A stretch of DNA of 64,000 nt from Salinispirillum sp. LH 10-3-1 (GTDB lineage Bacteria; Pseudomonadota; Gammaproteobacteria; Pseudomonadales; Natronospirillaceae). Both the position numbers and the translations under genes were made by a program. The notes beneath the pieces were generated by a model that saw nothing but the letters and a program-made list of their open reading frames with translations, did no database searches and was not told the origin of the DNA. Position 1 is the stretch's first letter. Each line of letters starts with the position of its first letter. Of this stretch, positions 18,370-27,720 are shown piece after piece. The stretch is from assembly GCF_030643825.1 (NCBI RefSeq), contig NZ_CP101717.1:1116001-1180000 (forward strand), written 5' to 3'.

Positions 18370-20721
18370 ATGACAGGATGCCTAGCCGTGACACTTGCCA
18401 ATGATGACCCCAGTGCAGAACCTAAACCGGAAAAGAGGTGGCCAGAACGTTTGCGCAGTCTGCGTGCTACCTTTGTGCGAGGCATAAAGAAGTGGTGGGG
18501 CGTTGGGGTGTCCCTGATGCTGACGTTCTTCTTGGTCGCCGAGGAGGCACGGCGCAATCAGCCGAGTTATCTGCCCGAGCTGATCGAGCGATTGGAATAC
18601 ATCTACTACGACACGCGCCTCAAGCTGTTGCCCAAGCCTAAGCCCAGTGAAGACCCACCGATTATTATTCTGGATATCGATGAGCGCAGCTTGGCGGCCG
18701 AAGGCCGTTGGCCATGGTCGCGGCTGAGATTGGTGGATCTGAACAACGGGTTATTGGACGCTGGCGTATACACCATTACGTACGACGTCTTCTTCTCAGA
18801 ACCGGAGCGTAACTTAGCCTTGGAAATGGCGCAGGTGGTCGCACGCTCTGACCCGGATGCCGCCGCTATGCTGGCGGGTTTTGAAGAAGAAACGGATTAT
18901 GACCGCTTGTTCGCTGAGTCGGTTGCCGACGCTAACGCTGTGTTGGGTTATGTGTTTTACCCAGGTGATGATACGCGTGTCGGAACATTACCGCCGCCGG
19001 TTGGCGTGTTGTCGCCGGAGGATGCGCAGGCCTTGACCGCGATTCGCGCTGGTGGCTATGTGGGTAACCTGAAAATTCTGCAAGATGCCGCGCATTCCGG
19101 TGGGTTGATTAATCCGCTACCGGATTTAGACGGCGTTATTCGTCGCGTACCCTTGATGCAGTATTACGATGGCGCACTGTACTCCAGTTTGGCCTTGTCG
19201 AGTGTGTACAACTACTACGTCATGGGCATGGAAGAGGCGGTCTATCACATTGCCGATGGCCCCGGTAATCGAAAGGTCTTTGAGTGGGTGCAAATTCCCG
19301 CTGACGGTACGCCACACCGTGTGCGTACGGACTATTTTGGTGCCGTCTTTGTGCCGTACGCCGGCCGACAGCGCACCTTCACCTACGTGTCAGCGACGGA
19401 TGTGCTGAACGATACTCTGACCGATGAAGAGCGTCGGCAACTCGAAGGAGCCATTGTGCTGGTAGGAACGTCCTCTATCGGCCTACTCGATTTGCGGTCG
19501 ACCCCGCTGGAACCGAACTACCCCGGAGTTGAGGTGCATGCCAACGTAATCAATGGCTTGTTGACCAATCAGATTCCCTACCAGTTGCACAACAGCTACG
19601 CCTACACCGCGTTGCTGATGATCGTTTTAGGGCTATTGTTCAGTTTGTGGTTTCGTCGCTTTGGGCCGCTGACCTTGTTGGGCACGACAGCGGTGTGCTT
19701 GGTTGCCGTCATTGCCGGGAATGTGTACGCGTGGCATGTTCATTATGTGAATATCCCCGTTGCCAACGTATTGGTGCTGATTCTCGTATTGGGTTCCTTC
19801 AATATGTTGGAAGGGTTTTTGCGTGAGCGTGCGTCGCGCCAGGAAGTACGCTCGATGTTCGGCCAATACGTACCGTCGGAATACATCGACATCATGCTGA
19901 ATGATCCCGATTCCATCAGCTTTGAAGGCGCCAACAAAGAGCTAACGGTGCTCTTTTCTGACATTCGCAGTTTTACCAGCATTTCCGAGCAGTTGAGTGC
20001 AACACAACTTAAAGGCTTGTTGAATCGCTATTTTACGCCCATCACTGGCATTATATTTAACCGCAGCGGCACCATCGATAAGTACGTTGGTGACATGGTA
20101 ATGGCTTTTTGGGGGGCGCCATTGGACGACCCGCAGCACGCCGAGCATGCCTTAGAAGCAGCCATTGATATGATCAATAAAACGGAGGAGCTGCAAAGTG
20201 AATTCGTGGCCGATGGTTTGCCTGCGGTGGAAATTGGTATTGGCTTGAATACCGGTTCCATGAACGTCGGTGACATGGGCTCGGAATATCGCCGTTCCTA
20301 TACGGTTCTTGGCGACGCCGTGAACTTAGGGTCGCGCTTGGAAAGCCTGACGAAGTTTTATGGTGTGAAGATTCTGGTTGGGCCAGATACCTATGCGCAA
20401 TGCCCGAACTACTTCTTTCGTTTTGTCGACAAAATCATGGTGAAAGGGAAGGAAGAACCCATTGAATGCTATGAGCCGCTGTGCCGTAAAGGGGAGCAGA
20501 GTGATGAGTTGCAGGCTGAGATGGACCGCTACAACGCTGCTTATCAGCAGTACCTGCAACGAGATTGGCAAGCGGCTTCTGACGCCTTTGCCGCCTTGCT
20601 AACCACGTCTTCACCGCAACGCGCCAAACTCTATATGGTGTACTTAGGGCGCATAGCGGATCTGCGCACGCAAGAGTTGCCCAGTGATTGGGACGGGGCG
20701 TATCGTCATACGTCGAAGTAG
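18370..20721 (+). CDS. CHASE2-domain class III adenylate/guanylate cyclase
   Basis: 783 residues from ATG 18370; a GTG at 18388 with AGGA nine bases upstream is an equally good start. TM1 about 37-52, then an extracytoplasmic CHASE2 sensor (about 55-380; IIILDIDERSLAAEGRWPW is its signature), three further membrane segments (about 408-475) and a catalytic domain from about 510. The metal-binding Asp residues are in LFSDIRSFT (about 525) and VGDMVMAFWG (about 575); the Lys in DKYVGD is a purine-specifying residue that favours ATP. The GDAVNLGSRLE motif completes the active site. Probable membrane sensor making cAMP. Divergent from mgsA, sharing 127 bp. Confidence 0.92.
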   Translation: MTGCLAVTLANDDPSAEPKPEKRWPERLRSLRATFVRGIKKWWGVGVSLMLTFFLVAEEARRNQPSYLPELIERLEYIYYDTRLKLLPKPKPSEDPPIIILDIDERSLAAEGRWPWSRLRLVDLNNGLLDAGVYTITYDVFFSEPERNLALEMAQVVARSDPDAAAMLAGFEEETDYDRLFAESVADANAVLGYVFYPGDDTRVGTLPPPVGVLSPEDAQALTAIRAGGYVGNLKILQDAAHSGGLINPLPDLDGVIRRVPLMQYYDGALYSSLALSSVYNYYVMGMEEAVYHIADGPGNRKVFEWVQIPADGTPHRVRTDYFGAVFVPYAGRQRTFTYVSATDVLNDTLTDEERRQLEGAIVLVGTSSIGLLDLRSTPLEPNYPGVEVHANVINGLLTNQIPYQLHNSYAYTALLMIVLGLLFSLWFRRFGPLTLLGTTAVCLVAVIAGNVYAWHVHYVNIPVANVLVLILVLGSFNMLEGFLRERASRQEVRSMFGQYVPSEYIDIMLNDPDSISFEGANKELTVLFSDIRSFTSISEQLSATQLKGLLNRYFTPITGIIFNRSGTIDKYVGDMVMAFWGAPLDDPQHAEHALEAAIDMINKTEELQSEFVADGLPAVEIGIGLNTGSMNVGDMGSEYRRSYTVLGDAVNLGSRLESLTKFYGVKILVGPDTYAQCPNYFFRFVDKIMVKGKEEPIECYEPLCRKGEQSDELQAEMDRYNAAYQQYLQRDWQAASDAFAALLTTSSPQRAKLYMVYLGRIADLRTQELPSDWDGAYRHTSK

Positions 20722-20741
20722 CGACATTGCTTTGACGGTGC

Positions 20742-20812
20742 GGGCTTTCGGGGTATGCCGCCAGCGCTCAACGGCAGGCCGTCAATGCGCGCTTTGCGGC
20801 ATACTCCGAATT
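20742..20812. repeat. dispersed palindromic repeat, copy 1
   Basis: Starts GGGCTTTCGGGGTATGCC; GGGGTATGCC and GGCATACTCC form the arms of a long imperfect hairpin. A clearly related copy (same order: CGGGGTATGCC, CGCGCT-like core, ACGGCAGGCC, GCGCTTTG, GGCATAC) is at 52008-52080. This copy lies between the convergent cyclase and QEGLA genes and may act as a bidirectional terminator. Confidence 0.7.
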
Positions 20813-20819
20813 CCTCGGC

Positions 20820-22100
20820 CTAAATAAACAACGGGCGGTAGTCGTTTTCCAACTGATCAAACGACAGATTACCGATAAATCGACCGAAACTGAGCCAGGT
20901 CGCCAAACCACGCAAGTCTTTAAAGTGCGGCGGCACAAATTGCGGTGATGTAATCACGCCGAGGTCGTGCAGCTCGGATACCAAACGGAACTCATCAATG
21001 GACAGCTTGCCGACCAGCAGTAAGTGCAAGCGATCAATCCGTCCCAACTGGATGGCCACGCGAATCAGGTTGTACACCAAGACAAAGCCCTTGATGTAAG
21101 CGAGGTCCTTGGTGAAGGGCAGGCCCGTGGGGGTGCTGCCACGAAAGACCCGCTGTGCCAGGGTGTAGCTTTCGTCTTCTGACATGCCCAGTTCCAGGCA
21201 ATGGCGATAGACATCGACGAACTCAGCACCGTCAATCGCTTGAGTGACGGCGAGAATACGATTGACCAGCTTCGAGAGACGGCGCGGGGTCGACTTAAGG
21301 GTGATAATTTCCGTCAAAACGGCTAAGCCTTCCTGGGTAACCGTGGCGCTGGGTGTTCCCTTGCTGAGGCAGGTTAAATAGGGTTGAGCGAGGCCGTTTT
21401 GCGTCGTGCCGACATGAACCCAGCCCTCATGTGCTTCCAAAATATCCAGTTCGCGCTGTGAAAACATGACGTCTTGGTTCAGTTTAATTCGGTCGCTGCC
21501 CGCTGCGGCATCGCTGACGATACCGTCAGAAATCATTACCTGCACTCCGACACCGGCCATGCTGACATCGAGTTGTTTTTTTAGTTTTTCCACGGCTTCG
21601 GCAGCCGGAATGTCGCGGCTTTCTTCCGGTAAAACATCAGCGCCGAGTAAGTTGGCCAGAGGCTGCTGCAGCATCACTGCCAATTCCGACAAAGAAGGCT
21701 CTCCGGCGTGAAAAACGTCACGTGGATGGCCGAACAATTCAACCGACAGGTTATGAAAATCCGGCGTGCCACGCGCTTCCAGCATGCGAATGACATCTCG
21801 ATATTCGCGGCACATTTTGCTCATAAACTGCGTGATGGGACTCAATTGACCCAATTGACGGACGATGTCACGTTGCAGATCAGAGAAAGCCTGGCGCAGT
21901 TCAGCCGGGTTAAACCCTAGGTCACGCTGTGCATAGTAACTTTGGTCGATCGCCGGGTTCTTTTGTGCCTTCTGGCGAAAGAACTCTTCTTTGGTTTTGC
22001 GATCCCAGTTGATGGCATCCAATATGCGAATAGGGGTCTGTAACGCAATCAGACGATCCGACAGTACTCGGGTCTGATCCAATAATGCTTGCTCAATCAT
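20820..22100 (-). CDS. flavohemoglobin expression-modulating QEGLA motif protein (DUF1704)
   Basis: 426 residues. The name-giving QEGLA motif is present in TVTQEGLAVLTEI, and the preceding EAHEGWVHVGT gives a HExxH-like His-Glu arrangement (EAHEGWVH) that recalls the DUF1704 metallopeptidase-like core. TIGR02421 family members were named from an association with flavohemoglobin expression; their activity is not established. No hmp gene lies nearby. It is divergent from moeB across 160 bp. Function left open. Confidence 0.87.
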   Translation of the reverse strand: MIEQALLDQTRVLSDRLIALQTPIRILDAINWDRKTKEEFFRQKAQKNPAIDQSYYAQRDLGFNPAELRQAFSDLQRDIVRQLGQLSPITQFMSKMCREYRDVIRMLEARGTPDFHNLSVELFGHPRDVFHAGEPSLSELAVMLQQPLANLLGADVLPEESRDIPAAEAVEKLKKQLDVSMAGVGVQVMISDGIVSDAAAGSDRIKLNQDVMFSQRELDILEAHEGWVHVGTTQNGLAQPYLTCLSKGTPSATVTQEGLAVLTEIITLKSTPRRLSKLVNRILAVTQAIDGAEFVDVYRHCLELGMSEDESYTLAQRVFRGSTPTGLPFTKDLAYIKGFVLVYNLIRVAIQLGRIDRLHLLLVGKLSIDEFRLVSELHDLGVITSPQFVPPHFKDLRGLATWLSFGRFIGNLSFDQLENDYRPLFI

Positions 22101-22260
22101 GGCGACCTTGTTGGAAACGTTAGGTGGTGTTTTCTGAGCATAGATGGAATGTGGTGGGAAACCAACCCTTCTTGTGGGTATTAGAGTTGACTCTAACGCT
22201 AACGCTCGACATCATCGTGCAGTCCTGTTTTTTCGATCGGCCTTTGCTTGGACTCTTAAA

Positions 22261-23004
22261 ATGCTCAGCGATACTCAGCTCCTGCGTTATTCACGGCAAA
22301 TTTTTCTACCGGAGATCGATATCGTCGGCCAAGAAAAGCTTCAGGCCAGTCGCGTGCTTATTTTGGGCTTGGGTGGTTTGGGTAGCCCGGTTGCGCTTTA
22401 TCTGGCGGCAGCAGGCGTGGGGCATTTGGTTCTGAGTGATCCTGATGAGGTCGATGTATCCAATCTGCAGCGGCAAATCGTGCATCGTACCGATGCGATC
22501 GGCATGTCGAAGGTCGAGTCCGCCAAGCAAACGCTGTTGGCGCTGAATCCGGACGTACAGGTAACCGCGCTGCAGGGTGTTTTGGATGATGCAGCCTTGC
22601 TGGCAGAAGTGCGTCAGGCCGATGTGGTGCTGGCCGGAACCGACAATTTTTCCAGTCGGCAGGCAGCTAACCGCGCCTGTTGGGAAGCAGGCGTGCCCTT
22701 GGTGTCGGCCGCAGCTATTGCCTGGGAAGGGCAGATCAGTGTTTTTGACCCGCGGCGCGAAGACTCGCCTTGCTTGCTCTGTTTGTATCCCGACACCAGC
22801 GATACAGCGTTGAACTGCGCAGAAACCGGGGTGGTTGCGCCCTTGGTAGGGGTTATCGGCACCAGTATGGCCATGGAGGCGTTGAAGTTGATCGTGGGTG
22901 TGGGGGAGCCCTTGGTTGGGCGACTGCAACTCTATGACGCTAAGCAAGGCACTTGGACCACTTTGCGTTTGCGCGTGGACCCCGCATGCCCGGTATGTCG
23001 CTGA
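22261..23004 (+). CDS. moeB: molybdopterin-synthase adenylyltransferase (MoeB/ThiF family)
   Basis: 247 residues from ATG 22261; an upstream in-frame start at 22144 adds 39 residues with no family resemblance. The Rossmann nucleotide motif is GLGGLG (residues 36-41), then DPDEVDVSNLQRQ and the AGTDNF loop. Two zinc-binding CxxC pairs are CLLC in the middle and CPVC at the C-terminus, and the candidate catalytic Cys is in LNCAETGVVAP. MoeB adenylates the C-terminus of MoaD for molybdopterin synthesis; a ThiF-like role in thiamine synthesis is the alternative. It stands alone, without moa or thi genes in the window. Confidence 0.88.
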   Translation: MLSDTQLLRYSRQIFLPEIDIVGQEKLQASRVLILGLGGLGSPVALYLAAAGVGHLVLSDPDEVDVSNLQRQIVHRTDAIGMSKVESAKQTLLALNPDVQVTALQGVLDDAALLAEVRQADVVLAGTDNFSSRQAANRACWEAGVPLVSAAAIAWEGQISVFDPRREDSPCLLCLYPDTSDTALNCAETGVVAPLVGVIGTSMAMEALKLIVGVGEPLVGRLQLYDAKQGTWTTLRLRVDPACPVCR

Positions 23005-23011
23005 GTTTCTG

Positions 23012-24865
23012 TCAATCCTCCGCGCTGGCGTCGCTTATGACCAAGCACACCTGATTGCGCCCGGCGTTTTTGGCTTGATAAAGGGCTTGGTCGGCGAGGT
23101 TCAGTAAATCGTTGATCACCATGTTGGTGTTGTGCTCATGGTATACCGCACCAATACTCACAGTAATGACATCCGCTGTGGGTGAATATCCATGCGCAAT
23201 GCCCATGTCTTGCACGCTTTTATTCAAGCGCTCGGCAAGAATTTTTAGCTCTTCTCGGTTCTTTACCTGTACCACGCAAGCGAATTCTTCACCACCAAAC
23301 CGATTGGCTAGGTCATCCTGCTGGCGCATTCGACTTGTGAGGTGAGCACCCATGCGCCGCAATACCTCATCGCCGGCCAAATGCCCATAGTGGTCGTTAT
23401 ACGGTTTGAAATGGTCAATGTCGAGCAGCAAAATGCCGACGGGCTGCGCTGCACGTTGCAAAATCATCGCTAGGTGGTCATATAGGGCGCGACGGTTTGC
23501 CAACCCGGTGAGGTCGTCTGTGGATGCCAATACACTGAGGGTACTGTTGGCGTCCATTAGCCTATGTTGCATCGAGCGTAACTCTTCGACGTATTCATTT
23601 TGTACCATCACTGGGTTGATGACGTCTGCGAAACGGGTCAGTAACAAATGCTGGTGAGGCGTCCAGTGGTGAGAGCCTCTCCAGTAAGATGCTGTAACCA
23701 AACCATAGACATCACCCTGTTGCAGCATGGAAATCATGGCGACTGACTTTGGGCCCATATCACGCAACAGGGCGGCAGCGTGGTCGTTGTTTTGGGCCGC
23801 TTGCGAAAGGTCGTCGTAGCTGATCAATTCGCGATGAACCATTCGCTGGTGAAGGTCATTGTTGCCGTGAAATTGGCCGATGGGGCGGTCTTTAGGTGGT
23901 GGAATGTCAACATTCGCCGCCGTCCAATAGGCGACAACGCGAAAGCACTGTTGTTCGTTTCGATAGACCACCAAACGATCGACATCAAGTGCTTGGCCAG
24001 CTTCGGCCAAGACACTTTGCAGGGTCATGCTGTGTTCGTCGGGGTGTCCTTGCAAGAAGGCCATGCTGATATCGGCCATAAAATCATCGATCTGCGTCAG
24101 TTCTGACAGACTGCGATCACTCTCCTGCACCAAGGCCTCGAGATGGCGCTGGTAACTTTGTAGTTTCTTTTCCGCTTTGCGGCGCCGGGACATGTCTTGG
24201 CGGACTTGTTTGCGCAACGTCTCCAAGGCATCGGCAACGGCATCGAGCTCGTCATGCCGATATTGGTGACGGTTCAGAGCGAAAGGCTCCCGTCGTCGAT
24301 GCAGTGCCGACGAATTGGTTTGACGCGCCAGTTCTATCAAGTGACGAGATATTAGTAACTGCACCAGAATCAGCATGATAATGGCTAAGGAGATGATCTG
24401 CGCTGCATTGCTGGTGATTAATGTGACAAGGTGGCGGCGCGTGTCAGCGGCTATTTGATCCAACGGAAACGTGAGGGCAATACTACCAATATTTCTACCT
24501 TCCCAAGACAGACTGTACTCCGCGATGCCATATGCGTTAGAAACTATTGAGCCGGCAACGTGCGTTATGCCATCGTTACCGGTCAGGTCAACATGTTCGA
24601 CATAGGGCACGGCGACAATGCCAGCCAGCAGTGCTTCCAGAGCTACAGTATCGAGGTCCCATAAGGCTCGTTCGACACCTGGCTGACTTACCAAGAAGAC
24701 GCTGTTAACTGCCTCCTCGAGCGCAGTAAATTGTGCTTGATAAAAAGCCCGTGTTTGCTGCGTTACCAGAAATAGCGTGAATAGGGTGCTTAGCGCCAAC
24801 AGCATGAGCGCTAATCGGGTGGTTATGCTAGAACGAAATCTGCGCATAGTAGGTAGTTCGGCCAT
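23012..24865 (-). CDS. membrane diguanylate cyclase (GAF-GGDEF)
   Basis: 617 residues from ATG 24863-24865 (GGAAG upstream); a TTG seven codons earlier is less likely. TM1 about residues 15-35, an extracytoplasmic region about 36-145, TM2 about 155-180, a basic coiled-coil linker to about 260, a GAF-like domain (about 265-430) and a GGDEF domain to the end. The active-site motif is GGEEF near residue 524, a catalytically competent form. The product sentinel RxxD (I-site) is not at its canonical spacing: RQQD sits six residues before the motif instead of five. Likely makes cyclic di-GMP in response to an envelope signal. Confidence 0.9.
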   Translation of the reverse strand: MAELPTMRRFRSSITTRLALMLLALSTLFTLFLVTQQTRAFYQAQFTALEEAVNSVFLVSQPGVERALWDLDTVALEALLAGIVAVPYVEHVDLTGNDGITHVAGSIVSNAYGIAEYSLSWEGRNIGSIALTFPLDQIAADTRRHLVTLITSNAAQIISLAIIMLILVQLLISRHLIELARQTNSSALHRRREPFALNRHQYRHDELDAVADALETLRKQVRQDMSRRRKAEKKLQSYQRHLEALVQESDRSLSELTQIDDFMADISMAFLQGHPDEHSMTLQSVLAEAGQALDVDRLVVYRNEQQCFRVVAYWTAANVDIPPPKDRPIGQFHGNNDLHQRMVHRELISYDDLSQAAQNNDHAAALLRDMGPKSVAMISMLQQGDVYGLVTASYWRGSHHWTPHQHLLLTRFADVINPVMVQNEYVEELRSMQHRLMDANSTLSVLASTDDLTGLANRRALYDHLAMILQRAAQPVGILLLDIDHFKPYNDHYGHLAGDEVLRRMGAHLTSRMRQQDDLANRFGGEEFACVVQVKNREELKILAERLNKSVQDMGIAHGYSPTADVITVSIGAVYHEHNTNMVINDLLNLADQALYQAKNAGRNQVCLVISDASAED

Positions 24866-24964
24866 GGGCGACTTCCAGCTGTCCAAGGTAAAGAAACCAA
24901 AGCTTCATTCTCAGAATAGCAGCGTAGATCAGTGCTGACCAATGTTCTGGCGCAAATCCGTTCG

Positions 24965-26062
24965 TTAAGGCGTCGGATTTAAAACAACGGCGGGTTGGCG
25001 TGCCGTTAACAGTGCTTTCTCACCCAGGGCGAGATTGCAGTCGAAGGGTGCCAGTACCTTGTAATCTCGGCCTTGCGCATGCACTACGTAAAAATAGTCG
25101 TGTCCGCGAAACTCGCGGCTGATTACGGTGCAGGTGTTCGGTGCTGGTTCAGTGCTGGGCTCCAAATGCATGTGCTCGGGGCGCAAGGATACGACGACCA
25201 GCCCTTGGGCAGCACTGTGCAGTTCGATCTCCCCGAGTGCGGACTGAGCAGTATGGCCACTCGCTTCGACGTCCAACAAATTTGTGTGGCCTAGAAACTC
25301 AGCGACAAATGCATTGTCTGGACGCTGATAGATATTCTGTGGGCTGTCAAGTTGGCGTAAGGTGCCACCCGCCATAACTCCCACTTTGTCGGCAAATGAC
25401 AAGGCCTCAGCTTGATCGTGGGTGACCAGAATGGCCGTAGTGCCTGCCTTCTTGAACAGGCGGCGCATTTCATTGCGCGTGCTTTCTCGAAGTGAGGCAT
25501 CCAGGTTTGAAAAAGGTTCATCCAGCAGTACTAAATCTGGCTCGGCGGCCAAGGTGCGTGCCAAGGCCACACGCTGCTGCTGTCCGCCCGACAGCTCATG
25601 CGGATAGCGTTTGCCTAGCGAATTCAGATTCATTAAGTCCATCCATTCGGCTGCACGCGCCGGACGCAGCTTCTTGGTCAGTTGACGCATGCCGAAGCAG
25701 ATATTTTGCTCTACGGTCATGTGGGGAAAGAGCGCGTAGTCCTGAAAGACAATACCAATACGCCGCTGCTGGGGCGGTAAAGCCGTTACGTCTTCGCCGT
25801 GCAAATGAATAGTGCCTTGATCGGGCTGCTCGAAACCAGCGATCAGCCGAAGGGTGGTGGTTTTGCCGCAACCACTGGGACCCAGTAGCGCCAGGATTTC
25901 ACCCTTATAAAGCTCAAATGATAGATCGGATACAGCCGGTACGTCCGTGCCAGCGTATTGCTTGCTCAGATGGGTAATGCGAATTTGTTCAACACCTTGA
26001 GCGGTGAGATCTGCGACTGCATTGGCGGGCATGGGAGTGACTGTCTTCAGTTGAGCATTCAT
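24965..26062 (-). CDS. ferric iron ABC transporter ATP-binding protein, FbpC-like
   Basis: 365 residues. Walker [11 protein letters not shown]-loop FQDYALFPH, signature LSGGQQQR, Walker B LVLLDEPFSNLD and VTHDQAEA are all intact; a TOBE-like C-terminal region follows. Its start overlaps the stop of the permease gene by four bases. With the binding protein upstream it forms a complete Fbp/Fut-type importer. The Fur-like box in front of the first gene supports iron as the substrate. Confidence 0.92.
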   Translation of the reverse strand: MNAQLKTVTPMPANAVADLTAQGVEQIRITHLSKQYAGTDVPAVSDLSFELYKGEILALLGPSGCGKTTTLRLIAGFEQPDQGTIHLHGEDVTALPPQQRRIGIVFQDYALFPHMTVEQNICFGMRQLTKKLRPARAAEWMDLMNLNSLGKRYPHELSGGQQQRVALARTLAAEPDLVLLDEPFSNLDASLRESTRNEMRRLFKKAGTTAILVTHDQAEALSFADKVGVMAGGTLRQLDSPQNIYQRPDNAFVAEFLGHTNLLDVEASGHTAQSALGEIELHSAAQGLVVVSLRPEHMHLEPSTEPAPNTCTVISREFRGHDYFYVVHAQGRDYKVLAPFDCNLALGEKALLTARQPAVVLNPTP

Positions 26063-27651
26063 AGGTTTTTCTCACGATGCAAGATCATACCCACTGATAG
26101 GCTGGAAAACAAAACTATCGCGGCGGCGAACGGCGCGGCTTCCGCCATCATGCCTTCCGAGGTACGAGAGAACACAGTTACCGCTAGCGTGTTAAACCCC
26201 GTAGGCGCCAGCAAGAAAGTAATGGGCAGCTCTTTCATGCAAAACAAAAATACTAGGGCGATGGCGGCCAAGATACCTTGCTTTAGCCGCGGCAACAACA
26301 CGTGGAAGAAGGTGGCAGCCGGCGAATAGCCCAGTGCGTTCGCAGCTTCTTCAAGATTGGGGCGTGACTGGATCAGCGCACTTCGGATAGGGCCTGTCGC
26401 TAGCGCAAGAGTGGCCAGTGCCCAAGAAAAGATCAGCAACGCCAACGTTTGGTACAAAAAGAATGCGGTATGCAGTGCGAAGAAAACCATGGCCAGCGCG
26501 AGCGTCAGTGGGGGCAGGGCATAGCCAATGTAGACGGTGCGCTCCATAAAACGCGATAAGCGCGATGGGTGGCGTATGGACAGATAACAAATGGGCAGCG
26601 CCATCGCAGCAGCAAGTACTGCGGCGGGCAGAGCAGCGCTAGCAGAGCGTAAGAAGGTCATGGGCACCTGCTGAAAAACACTCAGGTCCGGCGGCGAAAG
26701 CAACAACCAATAGGACAGCATAGCGACGGGTAAACCAACCGACAGCAATACGACGACAGTCACATAAAGCCATGCCAGCGGCGCTAACTTACCCAGTTTG
26801 GCCCGCGGCGCTGGGCGCTGCGAACCACTGCCAACACTGTTGAGTCGACGACGTTTGACCAGCAGAACTTCCATGAACACGAACGACATGGCTAAAGCCA
26901 GTAGCATTATAGACAGCCATGCGGCGTAAATGCGGTCAAAGGCCCCAGAGTATTGGTTAAATATCGCGTAACTGAAGGCTTCGTAGCGCATCAACGCGAC
27001 CGCACCGAAGTCCCCTAACACGTATAAGCCGACGACGAGGTAGCCAGCCAGTAGTGCTGGCGTCAGGTGAGGCAGGAGTATATGGCGGGCAATGGCCAAA
27101 CGGCCATAACCAAGACTGCGCGCGCTTTCTTCCAAATCGCTGTCTAAGCCGAGTAATGCACTGCGCACGTTCAAGAATATGTACGGGTAGGTATACAGCG
27201 ACAAGGCCGCAACGGCACCCCAATAGCCATGAATGTTAGAAATGTAGATATTAAAGAGGCGAGCCAGTGCGCCGTAGTTACCACCAATACCGAGCAGCGC
27301 ATAGGCCATCACATAACCGGGGACTGCTAACGGAACCACGGCAAGTACCGTAACGATACGACGCCAACGTAAGTCGGTGCGGGTAACCAGCCACGCCATG
27401 GGCAGTGCCATCAGCGTGGTAAATGCCAGTACGCCAAAGGTCAAAGCGAGGGTGTTGCGTAAAAGGTCTAGGTTACGTTGGCGTAGAATAAGATCGAGCG
27501 CTTCTGCGACGTCGGCTTGGGCCGCCCGAACGAATAGGTATACCACGGGAATAAGCATGCACAGGGTGACGACGATCGCCGGAACTAAGACCCATAACGT
27601 GGGACGTCGGCGCGTGGTTGAACCTGTGAGTAGAGCCAAACTGCTGGTCAT
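26059..27651 (-). CDS. iron ABC transporter permease, FbpB-like (fused double permease)
   Basis: 530 residues with about twelve membrane segments: two permease modules in one chain, as in FbpB/HitB/SfuB. Each half has an EAA loop: EESARSLGYGRLAIARHILLP in the first and EEAANALGYSPAATFFHVLLP in the second. This fusion supplies both halves of the channel, so no second permease gene is needed. Couples by overlap to the downstream ATPase and lies 69 bp after the binding-protein gene. Confidence 0.93.
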   Translation of the reverse strand: MTSSLALLTGSTTRRRPTLWVLVPAIVVTLCMLIPVVYLFVRAAQADVAEALDLILRQRNLDLLRNTLALTFGVLAFTTLMALPMAWLVTRTDLRWRRIVTVLAVVPLAVPGYVMAYALLGIGGNYGALARLFNIYISNIHGYWGAVAALSLYTYPYIFLNVRSALLGLDSDLEESARSLGYGRLAIARHILLPHLTPALLAGYLVVGLYVLGDFGAVALMRYEAFSYAIFNQYSGAFDRIYAAWLSIMLLALAMSFVFMEVLLVKRRRLNSVGSGSQRPAPRAKLGKLAPLAWLYVTVVVLLSVGLPVAMLSYWLLLSPPDLSVFQQVPMTFLRSASAALPAAVLAAAMALPICYLSIRHPSRLSRFMERTVYIGYALPPLTLALAMVFFALHTAFFLYQTLALLIFSWALATLALATGPIRSALIQSRPNLEEAANALGYSPAATFFHVLLPRLKQGILAAIALVFLFCMKELPITFLLAPTGFNTLAVTVFSRTSEGMMAEAAPFAAAIVLFSSLSVGMILHREKNL

Positions 27652-27720
27652 CGTTACCTTGTGAAGGTTAATGCGTCGTAGCCCACATAAAAGGTGATGG
27701 GTGGGCTACGAGGCTTGTTA

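Noticed and set aside
18243-18557. N-terminal extension of methylglyoxal synthase
   Set aside because: Runs into the divergent cyclase gene; the family start MAVKSVALVAHDN at 18242 is clear.
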